From Paracoccus yeei ATCC BAA-599 (GTDB lineage: Bacteria; Pseudomonadota; Alphaproteobacteria; Rhodobacterales; Rhodobacteraceae), in assembly GCF_000622145.1 (NCBI RefSeq), contig NZ_JHWH01000010.1, forward strand, positions 32,018 to 96,017: a stretch of 64,000 nt of DNA, in the 5' to 3' direction. Shown here in pieces: positions 9,551-19,149 of this stretch; the first letter of the stretch is position 1; each line of letters opens with the position of its first letter. The notes under the pieces were generated by a model, which was not told where the DNA came from, did not search any database, and was given only the letters and a program-made list of their open reading frames with translations. The position numbers and the translations under genes were made by a program.

Positions 9551-10933
9551 TCAGTTCAGCCCCACGCCCCCGGCCGAGGCCGCGCTGAGCGCGATGAAGT
9601 TCAGCGCCTGCTGGCGCACCGCGCCGGCCAGTTCCTGCCGCGCCGACAGCAGGGTGCGCTCGGCATCCAGCACCGGGAAGAAGCCGGCCTCGCCCAGTTC
9701 ATAGGAGGTCTGGGTCAGGCTGACGGATTCGCTGGCATTGCTGACCAGCCGGCTTTGCGCATCGACGGCGCGGGCATCGCGGTTATAGCCGGCCAGGGCG
9801 TTCTCGACCTCTTCCACCGCCTTCAGCACCGATGCCTGCCAGGCCAGCCGCGCCTGTTCGGCCCGGGCCTGGGCCGCCGACAGCCGGGCCTGGTTGGCGC
9901 CGCCGGAAAACAGCGGCACCGAAAGCTGCGGGCCAAAGCCCCAGGTCTTGGCGCTGCCGCCGCCCGAGATGTTGATGGGCGTGACAGTCCCCGACAGCGT
10001 CAGCTTGGGATAGAAGGCGGCGCGCGCCTCGCCCACGGCGGCGACGGCGGCGGCCAGGTTCGCCTCGGCCACGCGGACGTCGGGGCGGGCGCGGACCACA
10101 TCGGCCGGAACGCCGACGCTGGCGCGATAGCGGGCGCGGGGCTGACCCCCGCCGCGCCGCAGCTGGGCGGCGATGTCGGCGCTGCGCCCGGCGGTCAGCG
10201 TCGCCAGCCGGTTGATGGCCTGATCGCGCCCGACTTCCAGTGCAGGCAGCGCGGCCTCGGCCTGGGTGACGAGCTGTTCGGCCTGCAGCACCTCGATGCG
10301 CGACACGCTGCCCAGCACGTCCTGTTCGCGGGTCAGGGCCAGGGTGCGCTTGCGGCTTTCCAGGCTTTGCCGGGTCAGGGCCAGGGCCTCCTGGTAATAG
10401 CGCGCGTCGACATAGGCCGAGGCGATGGCGCTGGCGACCGTCAGCCGCGCCACTTCGGCCGAGGAATAGGCCGCGTCCAGCTGCGCCGCCGCGCCCTGCC
10501 GCGCCGCGCGGTTCTGGCCGAAGATGTCGATCAGCCAGGACACGCCCAGCGTGGCCGAGGTGGTGTCGGAAACGATGCCGGTGCCTTCGCTGTCGCCCCG
10601 GTTCGCGGCGCCCGAAACGGTCGCCTGCGGCAGGTCGTTCGCACCGACCAGCCGGGCATTGGCCTGCGCCTCGCGGATCACCGAGACGGCGGTCTGCACG
10701 TCCAGGTTCCGCTTCAGCCCGGCGGCGATCAGCCCGTCCAGCCGGCTGTCGCGGAAGGCCGCCCACCAGATGTTGCTGCCGGCGCGGCGGGCAGGGCTGT
10801 CGGCGGCGAAGCGTTCGGGCAGATCGGCCTTGGGCGCGGTCAGGCCGCCCCCGCCCGGCGCGCAGGCCGCCAGCGCAAGCGTCGAGGCCATGGCGCCCAG
10901 CATCATGCGGCGCGAAAGGGTATGTTGTCTCAT
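9551..10933 (-). CDS. Outer membrane efflux lipoprotein (NodT/OprM-like, TolC superfamily)
   Basis: 460 residues from ATG 10933. The N-terminus is a lipoprotein signal (RRMMLGAMASTLALAACAPG) with a lipobox Cys. Two OEP repeats follow, with the typical INRLATLTAGRSADIA, VPADVVRARPDVRVAEANL and FGPQLSVPLFSGG phrases and long coiled-coil helices. It forms the trimeric outer membrane duct for the adjacent RND pump. Last gene of the four-gene operon, 58 bp after the pump gene. An in-frame extension upstream to 11053 overlaps the pump gene and lacks a signal sequence, so it was rejected. Confidence 0.9.
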   Translation of the reverse strand: MRQHTLSRRMMLGAMASTLALAACAPGGGGLTAPKADLPERFAADSPARRAGSNIWWAAFRDSRLDGLIAAGLKRNLDVQTAVSVIREAQANARLVGANDLPQATVSGAANRGDSEGTGIVSDTTSATLGVSWLIDIFGQNRAARQGAAAQLDAAYSSAEVARLTVASAIASAYVDARYYQEALALTRQSLESRKRTLALTREQDVLGSVSRIEVLQAEQLVTQAEAALPALEVGRDQAINRLATLTAGRSADIAAQLRRGGGQPRARYRASVGVPADVVRARPDVRVAEANLAAAVAAVGEARAAFYPKLTLSGTVTPINISGGGSAKTWGFGPQLSVPLFSGGANQARLSAAQARAEQARLAWQASVLKAVEEVENALAGYNRDARAVDAQSRLVSNASESVSLTQTSYELGEAGFFPVLDAERTLLSARQELAGAVRQQALNFIALSAASAGGVGLN

Positions 10934-10991
10934 GTCAGGTCTCGGATGGAGTGAGGGGGCGCGCAGGCCCGAAGGCCCGCGCGAAGGCCGG

Positions 10992-13900
10992 TCATTCGGC
11001 CGGCTGGGGACCCGCCGCGCGGCCGCGCGCCCGGCTGAACAGGCCCAGCACAAAGACGAAGAACACCGGCACGAAGAAGATCGCCAGAACGGTGGCCGCG
11101 ATCATGCCGCCGATGACCCCGGTGCCGATGGCGTTCTGGCTGGCGGCCGAGGGACCGGTGGCAATGGCCAGCGGCACCACGCCCAGCGTGAAGGCCAGCG
11201 AAGTCATCAGGATCGGGCGGAAGCGCAGCTTCGCGGCCGTCACCGCCGCCTCGATCAGGCTTTGGCCCTGTTCGCGCAGGTCCTTGGCGAACTCGACGAT
11301 CAGGATGGCGTTCTTGGCCGACAGCCCGATGATCGCGATCAGCCCCACCTTGAAGTAGATGTCGTTCGGCATGTCGCGCAGCAGGACGGCGACCACGCAG
11401 CCAAGGACGCCCAACGGCACCACCAGCATCACCGACAAGGGGATCGACCAGCTTTCGTAAAGCCCCGACAGCAGCAGGAAGACGAACAGGATGCTCATGG
11501 CATAAAGCAGCGTCGCCTGCGACCCGGCCTGGATCTCCTCGAGTGACTGGCCGGTCCATTCATAGCCGAAGCCCTGCGGCAGCTGCTCGGCCAGGCGCTC
11601 CATCTCGGCCATGGCGGCCCCGGAGCTGTAGCCCGGCGCGGCGTTGCCGGCGATGCGGATCGACGGATAGCCATTATAGCCCACCACCTGCGACGGCCCC
11701 TGTTCCCAGGTCACGCTGGCAAAGGACGAAAAGGGCACCATGCCGCCGTTCGTGTTGCGCACGGTCAGGGCCAGGATGTCCTCGGTGCTCATGCGGGCAT
11801 TGTCGTCGGCCTGGACCATGACGCGCTGCATCTTGCCGGCGTTGGGGAAGTCGTTGACATAGGCCGAGCCCAGGTACTGCGAGATCGTGGCCGAGATGTC
11901 GGCGAAGGTCACGCCGAAGGCATTGGCCTTTTCCCGGTCGATGGTGACGAAGACCTGCGCGGCCGAAGGCAGTCCCTCGATCCGCAGGCCGGTGACGATG
12001 CCGCCCTTCTGGGCCTCGGCCATGATCTGCCCTGCGGCAGCCAGCAGCGCCTCTTGCCCCTGCCCGCCGCGGTCCTGCAGGCGGAAGCTGAAGCCCCCCG
12101 TGGTGCCGAAGCCGGGGATCGGCGGCGGGGACAGCGCGAAGGCCTGCGCGTCCTGATAGCCGAAAAGCTGCATGTTCGCCGCCATCGCGATGTCCTCGGC
12201 GCTGCGCTCGCGCTCGCCCCAGTCCTTGAAGGTGGTGAAGATCAGCCCCGCGTTCGGCCCCTGCCCCGAAAAGCTGAAGCCCCGGATCGAGACGGTGTTT
12301 TCCACCTCGGGCATGGCGGCATACATCTGGGTCGCGGCAGCCAGCACCTGGTCGGTGCGGTTCGAGCTGGCGGCAGGCGGCGTCTGCACGTCCGTGATGA
12401 TGAAGCCCTGGTCCTCGTTCGGCAGGAAGCTGGTGGGCAGGCGCAGGAAGCCGAAGGCCGTGGCCCCGACCAGCACCAGATAGAACACCATCATCACCAG
12501 CCGCCGCCGCGTCACCAGCGACACGGACCGGCCATAACGCGCGGTCAGGCGGTCGAAGTTGCGGTTGAACCAGCCAAAGAAGCCGCGCCGTTCGTGATGG
12601 CCCTTGATCGGCTTGAGGAAGGTCGCGCAGAGCGCCGGGGTCAGCGTCAGCGCCAGGAAGGCCGAGAACAGGATCGCCGTGACCATGGTCAGCGCGAACT
12701 GGCGATAGATGATCCCGGACGAGCCCGGGAAGAACGCCATCGGCACGAACACCGCCGCCAGCACCAGCGTGATGCCGACGATGGCGCCGGAAATCTGGCC
12801 CATGGCCTTTTGCGTGGCTTCCTTGGGCGGCAGCCCTTCGGTCGCCATGATGCGCTCGACGTTCTCGATCACCACGATGGCGTCATCGACCAGGATGCCG
12901 ATGGCCAGCACCATGGCGAACATGGTCAGCACGTTGATCGAGAACCCCGCCACCAGCATGACGGCGACGGTGCCGGCCAGCGCGATGGGCACCACGATGG
13001 TCGGGATGATCGTATAGCGGAAGTTCTGCAGGAACAGGAACATCACCGCAAAGACCAGCACCATCGCCTCGACCAGGGTGTGCAGCACCTTTTCGATCGA
13101 GGCCTCGACGAAGGGCGTGGTGTCGTAGGGAATCTGGTAGCTCACGCCCTGCGGAAAGAACTGGGACAGCTCCTCCATCTTGGCATGCACCGCCTCGGAG
13201 GTGTTCAGCGCGTTGCCGGTGGTCGACAGCTGGATGCCCATCGCCGCCGCCGGCTTGCCGTTGATGCGCGAGCCGAAGCTGTAGGTTTCGGCCCCGATCT
13301 CGATGCGGGCCACGTCGCGTAGCAGGACGGCCGATCCGTCCGGGTTAGCGCGCAGCACGATCTTGCCGAACTCCTCGGGGTCGGAAAGCTGTCCCTTGAT
13401 CAGCACGTTCGCGGTCAGTTGCTGGCCCACGGGGTTCGGGTCCGCGCCGACCTTGCCGGCGGACACCTGGGCGTTCTGCGCCCGCACCGCCGCCACCACA
13501 TCGGCGCTGGACAGGTTCAGGCCGGTCATCTTGGCCGGGTCGATCCAGATGCGCAACGCCCGTTCGGGGGCAAAGACCTGCGCCCGGCCCACGCCCTCGA
13601 TCCGGCGGATTTCGCCCGCGACGTTGCGGTTGATGTAGTCCCCCAGCGCGATGTCGTTCAGCGATCCGTCGTCCGAGGTCAGCGCGACCATCATCAGAAA
13701 GCCCGAACCGGCCTCCTCGACCAGCACGCCCTGGTCCACCACGCTTTGCGGCAGCAGCGGTTCGACCCGCGCGACGGCGTTCTGCACATCGACCTGGGCG
13801 CGCGCGACGTCGGTTCCGGGCTCGAAGGTTGCGGTGATCGACATGGCGCCGGAACTGTCCGAGACGGATTCGTAATAGGCGAGCCCCTCGACACCGTTCA

Positions 13901-14105
13901 GCTCATCCTCGATGGGTTGGGCGACGGACTGGTTGATCTCGCCCGGTGCGGCGCCGGTGTAGCTGGTCGAGATGGTGATCTGCGGCCAGGCGACCTGCGG
14001 ATATTGCGCCACCGGAATGCTGGGCAGCGAGATCAGCCCCGCAATGACGATGAAGATCGAGATCACCCAGGCCAGGACCGGGCGGGTGATGAAGAATTGT
14101 GCCAT
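10992..14105 (-). CDS. RND multidrug efflux pump, inner membrane subunit (HAE1/AcrB family)
   Basis: 1037 residues, full length for AcrB-type proton antiporters. The N-terminus MAQFFITRPVLAWVISIFIV, the TM4 proton-relay Asp pair in GILVDDAIVVIENVERI, and the TM10 Lys in IGLSAKNAILIVEFAKDLRE are all present. Periplasmic porter and docking domains carry the usual RVEPLLPQSVVDQGV and FLPNEDQGF phrases. Exports amphiphilic drugs, dyes or biocides from periplasm through the outer membrane duct. Second pump component; starts 4 bp after the adaptor gene. Confidence 0.95.
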   Translation of the reverse strand: MAQFFITRPVLAWVISIFIVIAGLISLPSIPVAQYPQVAWPQITISTSYTGAAPGEINQSVAQPIEDELNGVEGLAYYESVSDSSGAMSITATFEPGTDVARAQVDVQNAVARVEPLLPQSVVDQGVLVEEAGSGFLMMVALTSDDGSLNDIALGDYINRNVAGEIRRIEGVGRAQVFAPERALRIWIDPAKMTGLNLSSADVVAAVRAQNAQVSAGKVGADPNPVGQQLTANVLIKGQLSDPEEFGKIVLRANPDGSAVLLRDVARIEIGAETYSFGSRINGKPAAAMGIQLSTTGNALNTSEAVHAKMEELSQFFPQGVSYQIPYDTTPFVEASIEKVLHTLVEAMVLVFAVMFLFLQNFRYTIIPTIVVPIALAGTVAVMLVAGFSINVLTMFAMVLAIGILVDDAIVVIENVERIMATEGLPPKEATQKAMGQISGAIVGITLVLAAVFVPMAFFPGSSGIIYRQFALTMVTAILFSAFLALTLTPALCATFLKPIKGHHERRGFFGWFNRNFDRLTARYGRSVSLVTRRRLVMMVFYLVLVGATAFGFLRLPTSFLPNEDQGFIITDVQTPPAASSNRTDQVLAAATQMYAAMPEVENTVSIRGFSFSGQGPNAGLIFTTFKDWGERERSAEDIAMAANMQLFGYQDAQAFALSPPPIPGFGTTGGFSFRLQDRGGQGQEALLAAAGQIMAEAQKGGIVTGLRIEGLPSAAQVFVTIDREKANAFGVTFADISATISQYLGSAYVNDFPNAGKMQRVMVQADDNARMSTEDILALTVRNTNGGMVPFSSFASVTWEQGPSQVVGYNGYPSIRIAGNAAPGYSSGAAMAEMERLAEQLPQGFGYEWTGQSLEEIQAGSQATLLYAMSILFVFLLLSGLYESWSIPLSVMLVVPLGVLGCVVAVLLRDMPNDIYFKVGLIAIIGLSAKNAILIVEFAKDLREQGQSLIEAAVTAAKLRFRPILMTSLAFTLGVVPLAIATGPSAASQNAIGTGVIGGMIAATVLAIFFVPVFFVFVLGLFSRARGRAAGPQPAE

Positions 14106-14108
14106 GGT

Positions 14109-15284
14109 TTAGCCCCGCGCTTCCTGCACCGCCGGAGCGGTCTCGGCCTCGGCCTTCTCGTCGGCCGCCTCGACGGGCTGGGGCACGACCTTGGCGTCGG
14201 GGTAAAGCTTCTGCGCGCCGGCGACGACGACCTTGTCGCCCGGCTCGAGGCCGCTTTCGACCAGCCAGCGGTTGCCGGTGGTCTGGCCCAGGGTCACGTC
14301 GCGGCGCTCGACCGTGTCGGCATCCTTCAGCGCATAGACATAGGCCCGGCCCGACTGGTCGCGCTGCACCGCCATCTGCGGGATGGTCAGGGCGTTTTCG
14401 CGCACCGCCTGTTCGACGCGGGCGCGAACGTAAAGCCCGGGCAGCAACACGCCGTCGGGGTTCGGGAATTCCGCCCGCAGCGTGATCTGCCCGGTCGTGC
14501 TGTCGACGCTGGCTTCCGAGAACAGCAGCCGGCCCGGATGGGGATATTCGCTGCCGTCGTCGAAGATCAGCTGGACCCGCGCCTCGTTCTCGCTGGCCAT
14601 CACCAGCCGGCCGGCGTCGCGCGCCCGGCGCAGCGCGAACAGTTCCGACGCCGATTGCGTCACGTCCACATAGACCGGATCCAGTTGCTGGATCGTCGCC
14701 ATCACGTCGGACTGGGCATTGACCAGCGCCCCCTCGGTCACCAGGGCGCGGCCGACCACGCCCGAGATCGGCGCGGTGACGTCGGTATAGCCCAGGTTCA
14801 ACTCGGCCTCTTGCAGGGCGGCGCGGGCGATGGCCACGTCCGCCTCGGCCTGGGCCAGGGTGGTGGCGGCGTTTTCCAGATCGACGCCCGCGGTCACGCG
14901 GCGTTCGCGCAGCGCCTCGGCCCGGGCCATCTGGTCCCTGGCGTTGTCGCGCGTGGCCTCGGCCCGGGCGAGCGTCGCCTGGGCGCTGGCGACGCGGACC
15001 GCGAAGGGCGCCGGGTCGATCTTGTAAAGAACCGCGCCTTCCTCGATGCGGCTGCCCTGTTCAAAGACACGGCTGACCACGATGCCGCCCACGCGCGGAC
15101 GCACCTCGGCGGTGCGGGTGGCGGCGACCCGGCCCGGCAGCTCGTTCACGATGGGCAGCGCCTCGGGGGTCATGGTCTGGACGCTGACCACGGGCGGGGG
15201 AAGCTCTTGCGCCAGGGCCGGGGGCGCCAGCAGGAAAAGGGCGGCCAGCCAGGCGATGCGGCCTGGAAATCTGTCGGAATGCAT
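14109..15284 (-). CDS. RND efflux periplasmic adaptor subunit (MFP, AcrA-like)
   Basis: 391 residues with an N-terminal signal peptide (WLAALFLLAPPALAQ). The order is a beta-barrel/lipoyl half-motif (PRVGGIVVSRVFEQGSRIEE), an alpha-hairpin coiled coil (about 95-160), a second lipoyl half (LGYTDVTAPISGVVGRALVT), and the beta-barrel and membrane-proximal domains (GLYVRARVEQAVRENA). No lipobox Cys is visible. Bridges pump and outer membrane duct. Starts 11 bp after the TetR gene, so it is co-transcribed with it. Confidence 0.93.
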   Translation of the reverse strand: MHSDRFPGRIAWLAALFLLAPPALAQELPPPVVSVQTMTPEALPIVNELPGRVAATRTAEVRPRVGGIVVSRVFEQGSRIEEGAVLYKIDPAPFAVRVASAQATLARAEATRDNARDQMARAEALRERRVTAGVDLENAATTLAQAEADVAIARAALQEAELNLGYTDVTAPISGVVGRALVTEGALVNAQSDVMATIQQLDPVYVDVTQSASELFALRRARDAGRLVMASENEARVQLIFDDGSEYPHPGRLLFSEASVDSTTGQITLRAEFPNPDGVLLPGLYVRARVEQAVRENALTIPQMAVQRDQSGRAYVYALKDADTVERRDVTLGQTTGNRWLVESGLEPGDKVVVAGAQKLYPDAKVVPQPVEAADEKAEAETAPAVQEARG

Positions 15285-15294
15285 GGTCTGTCTT

Positions 15295-15879
15295 TCAGTC
15301 TGAGGAGGGCTTTTCGGTCAGGTCGGCGCCGGGATCGCGTTCCGCGAGCGCCATCAGGTCATCCAGGATTTCGTTGCGGGTCACGTCGTCGAAGCGGTGA
15401 AAACCGAAACGTTCGACGAACATCATGCCGTGCAGCGTCAACAGGACGCGCAGCATCTGGCGCGGCTCAGCCGCTTCGGCGGCGATGCGCCTGGCGTCGG
15501 TGGACAGGGCCTGCTGCATGATCTCGCGGCATTCGGCATTCTCGCCCATGCAGGCGCTGATCAGCATCGTGATGGCGATGTCGTCGTCGGTGGGCGCGGT
15601 GCGGAATTCGTCGATCAGGGCCCGCAGGAAGGCGTTGGACTGGCCCTGGCGGCGGTTCAGCGCATCCTCGACCCGGTCGTGGAACTGCGCGATCTGCGAG
15701 CGCGTGAATTCGGCCAGCAGGCCGGCCTTGCCCTGGCAGTCATAGACCACGCTGGACTTGCTGACGCCCGCCTCCTTGGCGACGGCGTCGATGGACAGGC
15801 CGCTGACGCCGGCGCGGCGGGCGACCGCGTCGACGGCCCGCATCAGTTCGTCGCGGTCGATGCTGCGCTTGCGTCCCAC
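15295..15879 (-). CDS. TetR/AcrR family repressor of the efflux operon
   Basis: 194 residues. N-terminal HTH (about 8-55) with GLSIDAVAKEAGVSKSSVVY. The C-terminal half resembles TetR_C effector domains (DDDIAITMLISACMGE, LLTLHGMMFVERFGFHRF). It is the first gene of the operon, in the same direction as adaptor, pump and duct, so autoregulated de-repression by a pump substrate is likely. In many RND loci the repressor is instead divergent. A palindrome lies just upstream of the start. Confidence 0.87.
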   Translation of the reverse strand: MGRKRSIDRDELMRAVDAVARRAGVSGLSIDAVAKEAGVSKSSVVYDCQGKAGLLAEFTRSQIAQFHDRVEDALNRRQGQSNAFLRALIDEFRTAPTDDDIAITMLISACMGENAECREIMQQALSTDARRIAAEAAEPRQMLRVLLTLHGMMFVERFGFHRFDDVTRNEILDDLMALAERDPGADLTEKPSSD

Positions 15880-15893
15880 GGTCTGCCTCGATT

Positions 15894-15921
15894 ATTTCCG
15901 TACGACCGTTCGTAAATAAAT
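15894..15921. promoter_or_regulatory. TetR-type operator palindrome upstream of the efflux operon
   Basis: The core TACGACCGTTCGTA at 15901-15914 is a 14-bp near-perfect dyad (12 of 14 positions symmetric). The symmetry extends outward to ATTT (15894-15897) and AAAT (15918-15921). This size, symmetry and place, 15 bp upstream of the TetR start, match AcrR/TetR operators. Binding is inferred. Confidence 0.6.
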
Positions 15922-16007
15922 CGCTGCGGCGCGTCAACCCGCCCCGGCAACTTGCCCAGGCCCCCGCGATGCGTCACAGTTCCCTCGCAAGGGGTCAGGG
16001 GGAAGGC

Positions 16008-16700
16008 GTGCAGGACTGGCTGGACGAAAAGCTGCCGATCAGCCGCAAGAATGCGGCCGAGGTCGTGTTCGAGGACCTGCGCCGTGCCATCCTGTCGGGC
16101 CGCATTCCCGTGGGCAGCCGCCTGCCGTCCGAGGAAAAGCTGGGCCGCAGCTACGGCGTCAGCCGCCCCATCATCCGCGAGGCGATGCGGTCGCTGCAGA
16201 CGCTGGGCCTGACCCGCGCGCGGTCGGGCAGCGGCAGCTTTGTCATCTCGGACCGGCAGCAGGCGGACCTGGCCTTCGGCGACGTGACCGCGCGCGACCT
16301 GATCGAGGCACGCCCCCATATCGAGATCCCCGCCGCCGGCCTTGCCGCGCTGCGCCGCACCCCGGAACAGCTTTCCCGCCTGCTTGCGCTGTGCGACCAG
16401 ATGGAGCGGCAGGTCGCCAGCCTGACCTGGGTCGGGCTCGATTCCGAGTTCCACGGGCTGATCGCCCAGGCGGGGCAGAACGCCCTGTTCGCCCGGATCG
16501 TCGCGGAATCGCGCGATGCGCTGCAAAAGCAGTCCGAATTGGTGAACATGATGGCCGACCGCCGCATGGCCTCGAACGCCGAGCATCGCCTGATCGCCGC
16601 CGCCATCGCCGACGGGGACGAGGCCGCGGCCCAGGACGCGATGCAGCGCCACCTGGACCGCGTGGCCCGGGCGGTCGCGGGCATCACCGGCGGGGCCTGA
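16008..16700 (+). CDS. FadR/GntR family transcriptional regulator
   Basis: 230 residues from GTG 16008, chosen because AGGGGG at 15997-16002 sits 5 bases upstream; an in-frame ATG at 15969 has no such site. Winged HTH about 17-75 (IPVGSRLPSEEKLGRSYGVS, RPIIREAMRSLQTLGL, ARSGSGSFVIS) and an FCD domain with the metal-ligand Asp/His pattern (DSEFHGLIAQAG, SNAEHRLIAAAIADGD). Orphan: upstream is the efflux operon in the opposite direction and downstream is the four-gene membrane operon after a 203-bp gap with a hairpin, so no target is evident. Confidence 0.83.
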   Translation: MQDWLDEKLPISRKNAAEVVFEDLRRAILSGRIPVGSRLPSEEKLGRSYGVSRPIIREAMRSLQTLGLTRARSGSGSFVISDRQQADLAFGDVTARDLIEARPHIEIPAAGLAALRRTPEQLSRLLALCDQMERQVASLTWVGLDSEFHGLIAQAGQNALFARIVAESRDALQKQSELVNMMADRRMASNAEHRLIAAAIADGDEAAAQDAMQRHLDRVARAVAGITGGA

Positions 16701-16714
16701 GCCCTGGGACCCCG

Positions 16715-16730
16715 GCCCGACCTCTCGGGC
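16715..16730 (+). terminator. Hairpin after the FadR/GntR gene
   Basis: GCCCGA (16715-16720) and TCGGGC (16725-16730) form a perfect 6-bp stem with loop CCTC, 15 bp after the stop. No U-run. It separates the regulator from the membrane operon; terminator function is tentative. Confidence 0.35.
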
Positions 16731-16903
16731 ATGTGAAACGCGCCGGACTTTCAACTTCCGCCCATTCCCCGCATTCTGACAGGCGCTTAACCGATTATCC
16801 CCCGGGCGTTGGACGTCGGGTGAACGAATTTGTTAACTTGCGGCGGCCCGCCGTCCCCGGACATTAGGGCCCCTCACCACCACGCCCGATTCGAAGGAAA
16901 CCC

Positions 16904-18316
16904 ATGCTAGAGCGCCTGAAGGCCATGTTCCGGTCGGACGATGTGATCTCGACCCTGTCGGTTTTCCCCGAGATCGACGAGGAAAAGATCCAGCGCGAGC
17001 TGGCGCTTGAATCCCAGGGCCGCGACCGGGGGGCCCGCAACCAGCCCGAGCCTTCCGCGCAGGAGCCCGATCATATCGAGACCGCGATCATCACCCGGAT
17101 CGAGGCGCTGCGCCGCACCGGGCTGGAGAACTACGAACAGTATCGCCGCGTCTACAACGAACGCCTGGCCCGCGCGGGCGACGCCAAGAAAGAGGTCGAG
17201 ATCGTCGCGGGCCGCGCGCGCAACGAATTCGGCGCCTCGGTCCAGGGATGGAAGACGACGATGACGCCGACCATCGAGCGGCTGAACGAAACCTATACCT
17301 ATCGCCGCCATTTCCGCGACCGGCACCGGCTGATCCGCCCCGCCCGACAGTTCGAGGGCTGGGTCAAGTTCGCCGCGCTGGCGGTCATCTACATCGTCAT
17401 CGAATCGGCGATGAACAGCTTCATGTTCTCGCGCGGGAACGAATCCGGGCTGCTGGGCGGGCTGCTGACCGCCTTCATCTTTTCGGCGCTGAACGTTCTG
17501 GTCAGCATCCTGATGGGCTATTTCGCGCGCTATGTGAACCACACCAACCTGCTGAAAAAGCTGTTCGGCCTGCTGGTGATCCTGGCCTGGATCGGGTTCG
17601 CGGTCGCGCTGAACCTGATGATCGCCCATTTTCGCGACCTGATCGACGCCGGCGCGACATGGGAGGCCGCGTTGCGCCAGGCGGTCCCGAACCTGACCGC
17701 CGGCCCCGTGGCGCTGACCGGCATGGACAGCTGGATCCTGGTGGGGATCGGCGGCTTCATCTCGACCCTCGCCTTTCTCAAGGGCTGGACTGCCGAGGAC
17801 CCGTTCCCCGGCTATTCCCAGGTCGAAGGCGAATTGGCCCGCGCCCGCCGCCGGCACGAGATCGACATGACCCGTGCGCTGGACGAACTGACCGACCGCC
17901 GCGACGAAGCGATCGAGGAGCTGCGCGACGCCGACCGCCAGGTGCGCGACGGCATCACCGAGGCCATCGACGCGCTGTTCGGCCAAAGCGCGCTGAACGC
18001 GCATCTGGAAACCTTCCTGGAACAGTGCGATCTGAAGCTGGCGCATCTGCTGGCGGTCTATCGCGACGCGAACCGCAACGCCCGGACCGAACCCGCGCCG
18101 CCCAGCTTTGCCCGCGTCCACCGCTTTGCCGCCTTCACCCCCGCCCGGATCGAGGACGGGCGCAAGACCAATGCCGAGGCCGAGGCCGCCAAGGTCACCG
18201 AGACCGTCGATGCCGCCATCGCCGACATCTTTGCGCAGTTCGAAAACGCCCGCCGCGAGTTTCGCCTGCCCGAAGAAATCCAGCGCGGCGACCACCTGGC
18301 GGCGGGGCGGGCCTGA
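16904..18316 (+). CDS. Uncharacterised coiled-coil membrane protein, first gene of a MotA/OmpA-type operon
   Basis: 470 residues; family not recognised. An N-terminal soluble part (1-155) is rich in charged residues and predicted helical/coiled coil (ARAGDAKKEVEIVAGRARNE, IERLNETYTYRRHFRDRHRL). Four hydrophobic segments follow at about 158-178 (FAALAVIYIVIESAMNSFMF), 188-215, 222-246 and 276-297, then a long charged helical cytoplasmic tail (about 305-365, RRHEIDMTRALDELTDRRDE) and a C-terminal region to 470. The stop overlaps the next start (TGATG). Co-transcription with the MotA-like and OmpA-like genes suggests it is part of the same envelope machine. No enzymatic motif was seen. Confidence 0.7.
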   Translation: MLERLKAMFRSDDVISTLSVFPEIDEEKIQRELALESQGRDRGARNQPEPSAQEPDHIETAIITRIEALRRTGLENYEQYRRVYNERLARAGDAKKEVEIVAGRARNEFGASVQGWKTTMTPTIERLNETYTYRRHFRDRHRLIRPARQFEGWVKFAALAVIYIVIESAMNSFMFSRGNESGLLGGLLTAFIFSALNVLVSILMGYFARYVNHTNLLKKLFGLLVILAWIGFAVALNLMIAHFRDLIDAGATWEAALRQAVPNLTAGPVALTGMDSWILVGIGGFISTLAFLKGWTAEDPFPGYSQVEGELARARRRHEIDMTRALDELTDRRDEAIEELRDADRQVRDGITEAIDALFGQSALNAHLETFLEQCDLKLAHLLAVYRDANRNARTEPAPPSFARVHRFAAFTPARIEDGRKTNAEAEAAKVTETVDAAIADIFAQFENARREFRLPEEIQRGDHLAAGRA

Positions 18317-19149
18317 TGGCGGCGCGGTCCAGACGCCGCCGCCACAGCCGCGGCCGGGGCCATGGCGGCGGCCTCAAGACCGCGGGCATCGTGATCCTGG
18401 CCGTGCTGCTGTCGGCCGGCATGGGCGCCGCCGCCTGGTGGCACAGCCGCCAGCAGCGCGCCGCGGCCATCGACCAGACCACGCTTTGCCCCACGGCCAC
18501 CGGCCCCGTCGGCATGACGGCGATCCTGCTGGACCTGACCGACGCCCTGTCGCCCGCGCAGAAATCCCAGCTTCTGGGCTATCTGGAACAAGAGATCGAC
18601 GATGCGCCGCAGGGAACCCAGTTTACCCTGGGGGTGGTCAGCGCCGACCCGGACCAATGGGGCGCGACGCCGCCGCTCTGCAAGCCGCAGGACGTCAGCA
18701 CCGCCAGCGCCCTGACCCAGAACCCGGGCCTGATCGCCAAGCGCTATCGCGACCGCTTCCTGCAGCCCCTGCAGGACAACATCGCCCGGATGACGGCGGC
18801 CAGCGGCGCCAAGCAGTCCCCCATCATGGAATCCCTGCAGGCGCTGATCGCGGACACGCCGGGCTTTGTCACCTATGACGGGCCGCGCCGGGTCCTGCTG
18901 GTGTCGGACCTGCTGCAACACAGCGACGCGCTCAGCTTCTATCGCGGGAACGACTGGCAAAGCTTTGCGAAATCCCCGGCCTACCAGCGGCTGGGGGCGA
19001 CGCTCGGCGATGCCGAGATCCGCATCTTCCAGGTGCCGCGCCCGCTGGAGGGCGTCGACGACCCCGCCGTGCTGGAGGATTTCTGGGCGCGCTATTTCGA
19101 CGTCCAGGGGGCGCATCTGCCGGTCTTGAAACGCCTGGGGGACCTTTAG
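18316..19149 (+). CDS. Uncharacterised single-TM periplasmic protein, possible vWA-like fold
   Basis: 277 residues from ATG 18316, overlapping the preceding stop by one base. An arginine-rich cytoplasmic N-tail and one TM segment (about 22-42, AGIVILAVLLSAGMGAAAWW) anchor a periplasmic domain. That domain begins MTAILLDLTDALSPAQKSQL and later has RRVLLVSDLLQHSDALSFYR, a strand-Asp-x-Thr and strand-Ser-Asp pattern resembling a von Willebrand A fold with an incomplete MIDAS. The family is not recognised by name. Next gene starts directly after its stop. Confidence 0.65.
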   Translation: MAARSRRRRHSRGRGHGGGLKTAGIVILAVLLSAGMGAAAWWHSRQQRAAAIDQTTLCPTATGPVGMTAILLDLTDALSPAQKSQLLGYLEQEIDDAPQGTQFTLGVVSADPDQWGATPPLCKPQDVSTASALTQNPGLIAKRYRDRFLQPLQDNIARMTAASGAKQSPIMESLQALIADTPGFVTYDGPRRVLLVSDLLQHSDALSFYRGNDWQSFAKSPAYQRLGATLGDAEIRIFQVPRPLEGVDDPAVLEDFWARYFDVQGAHLPVLKRLGDL

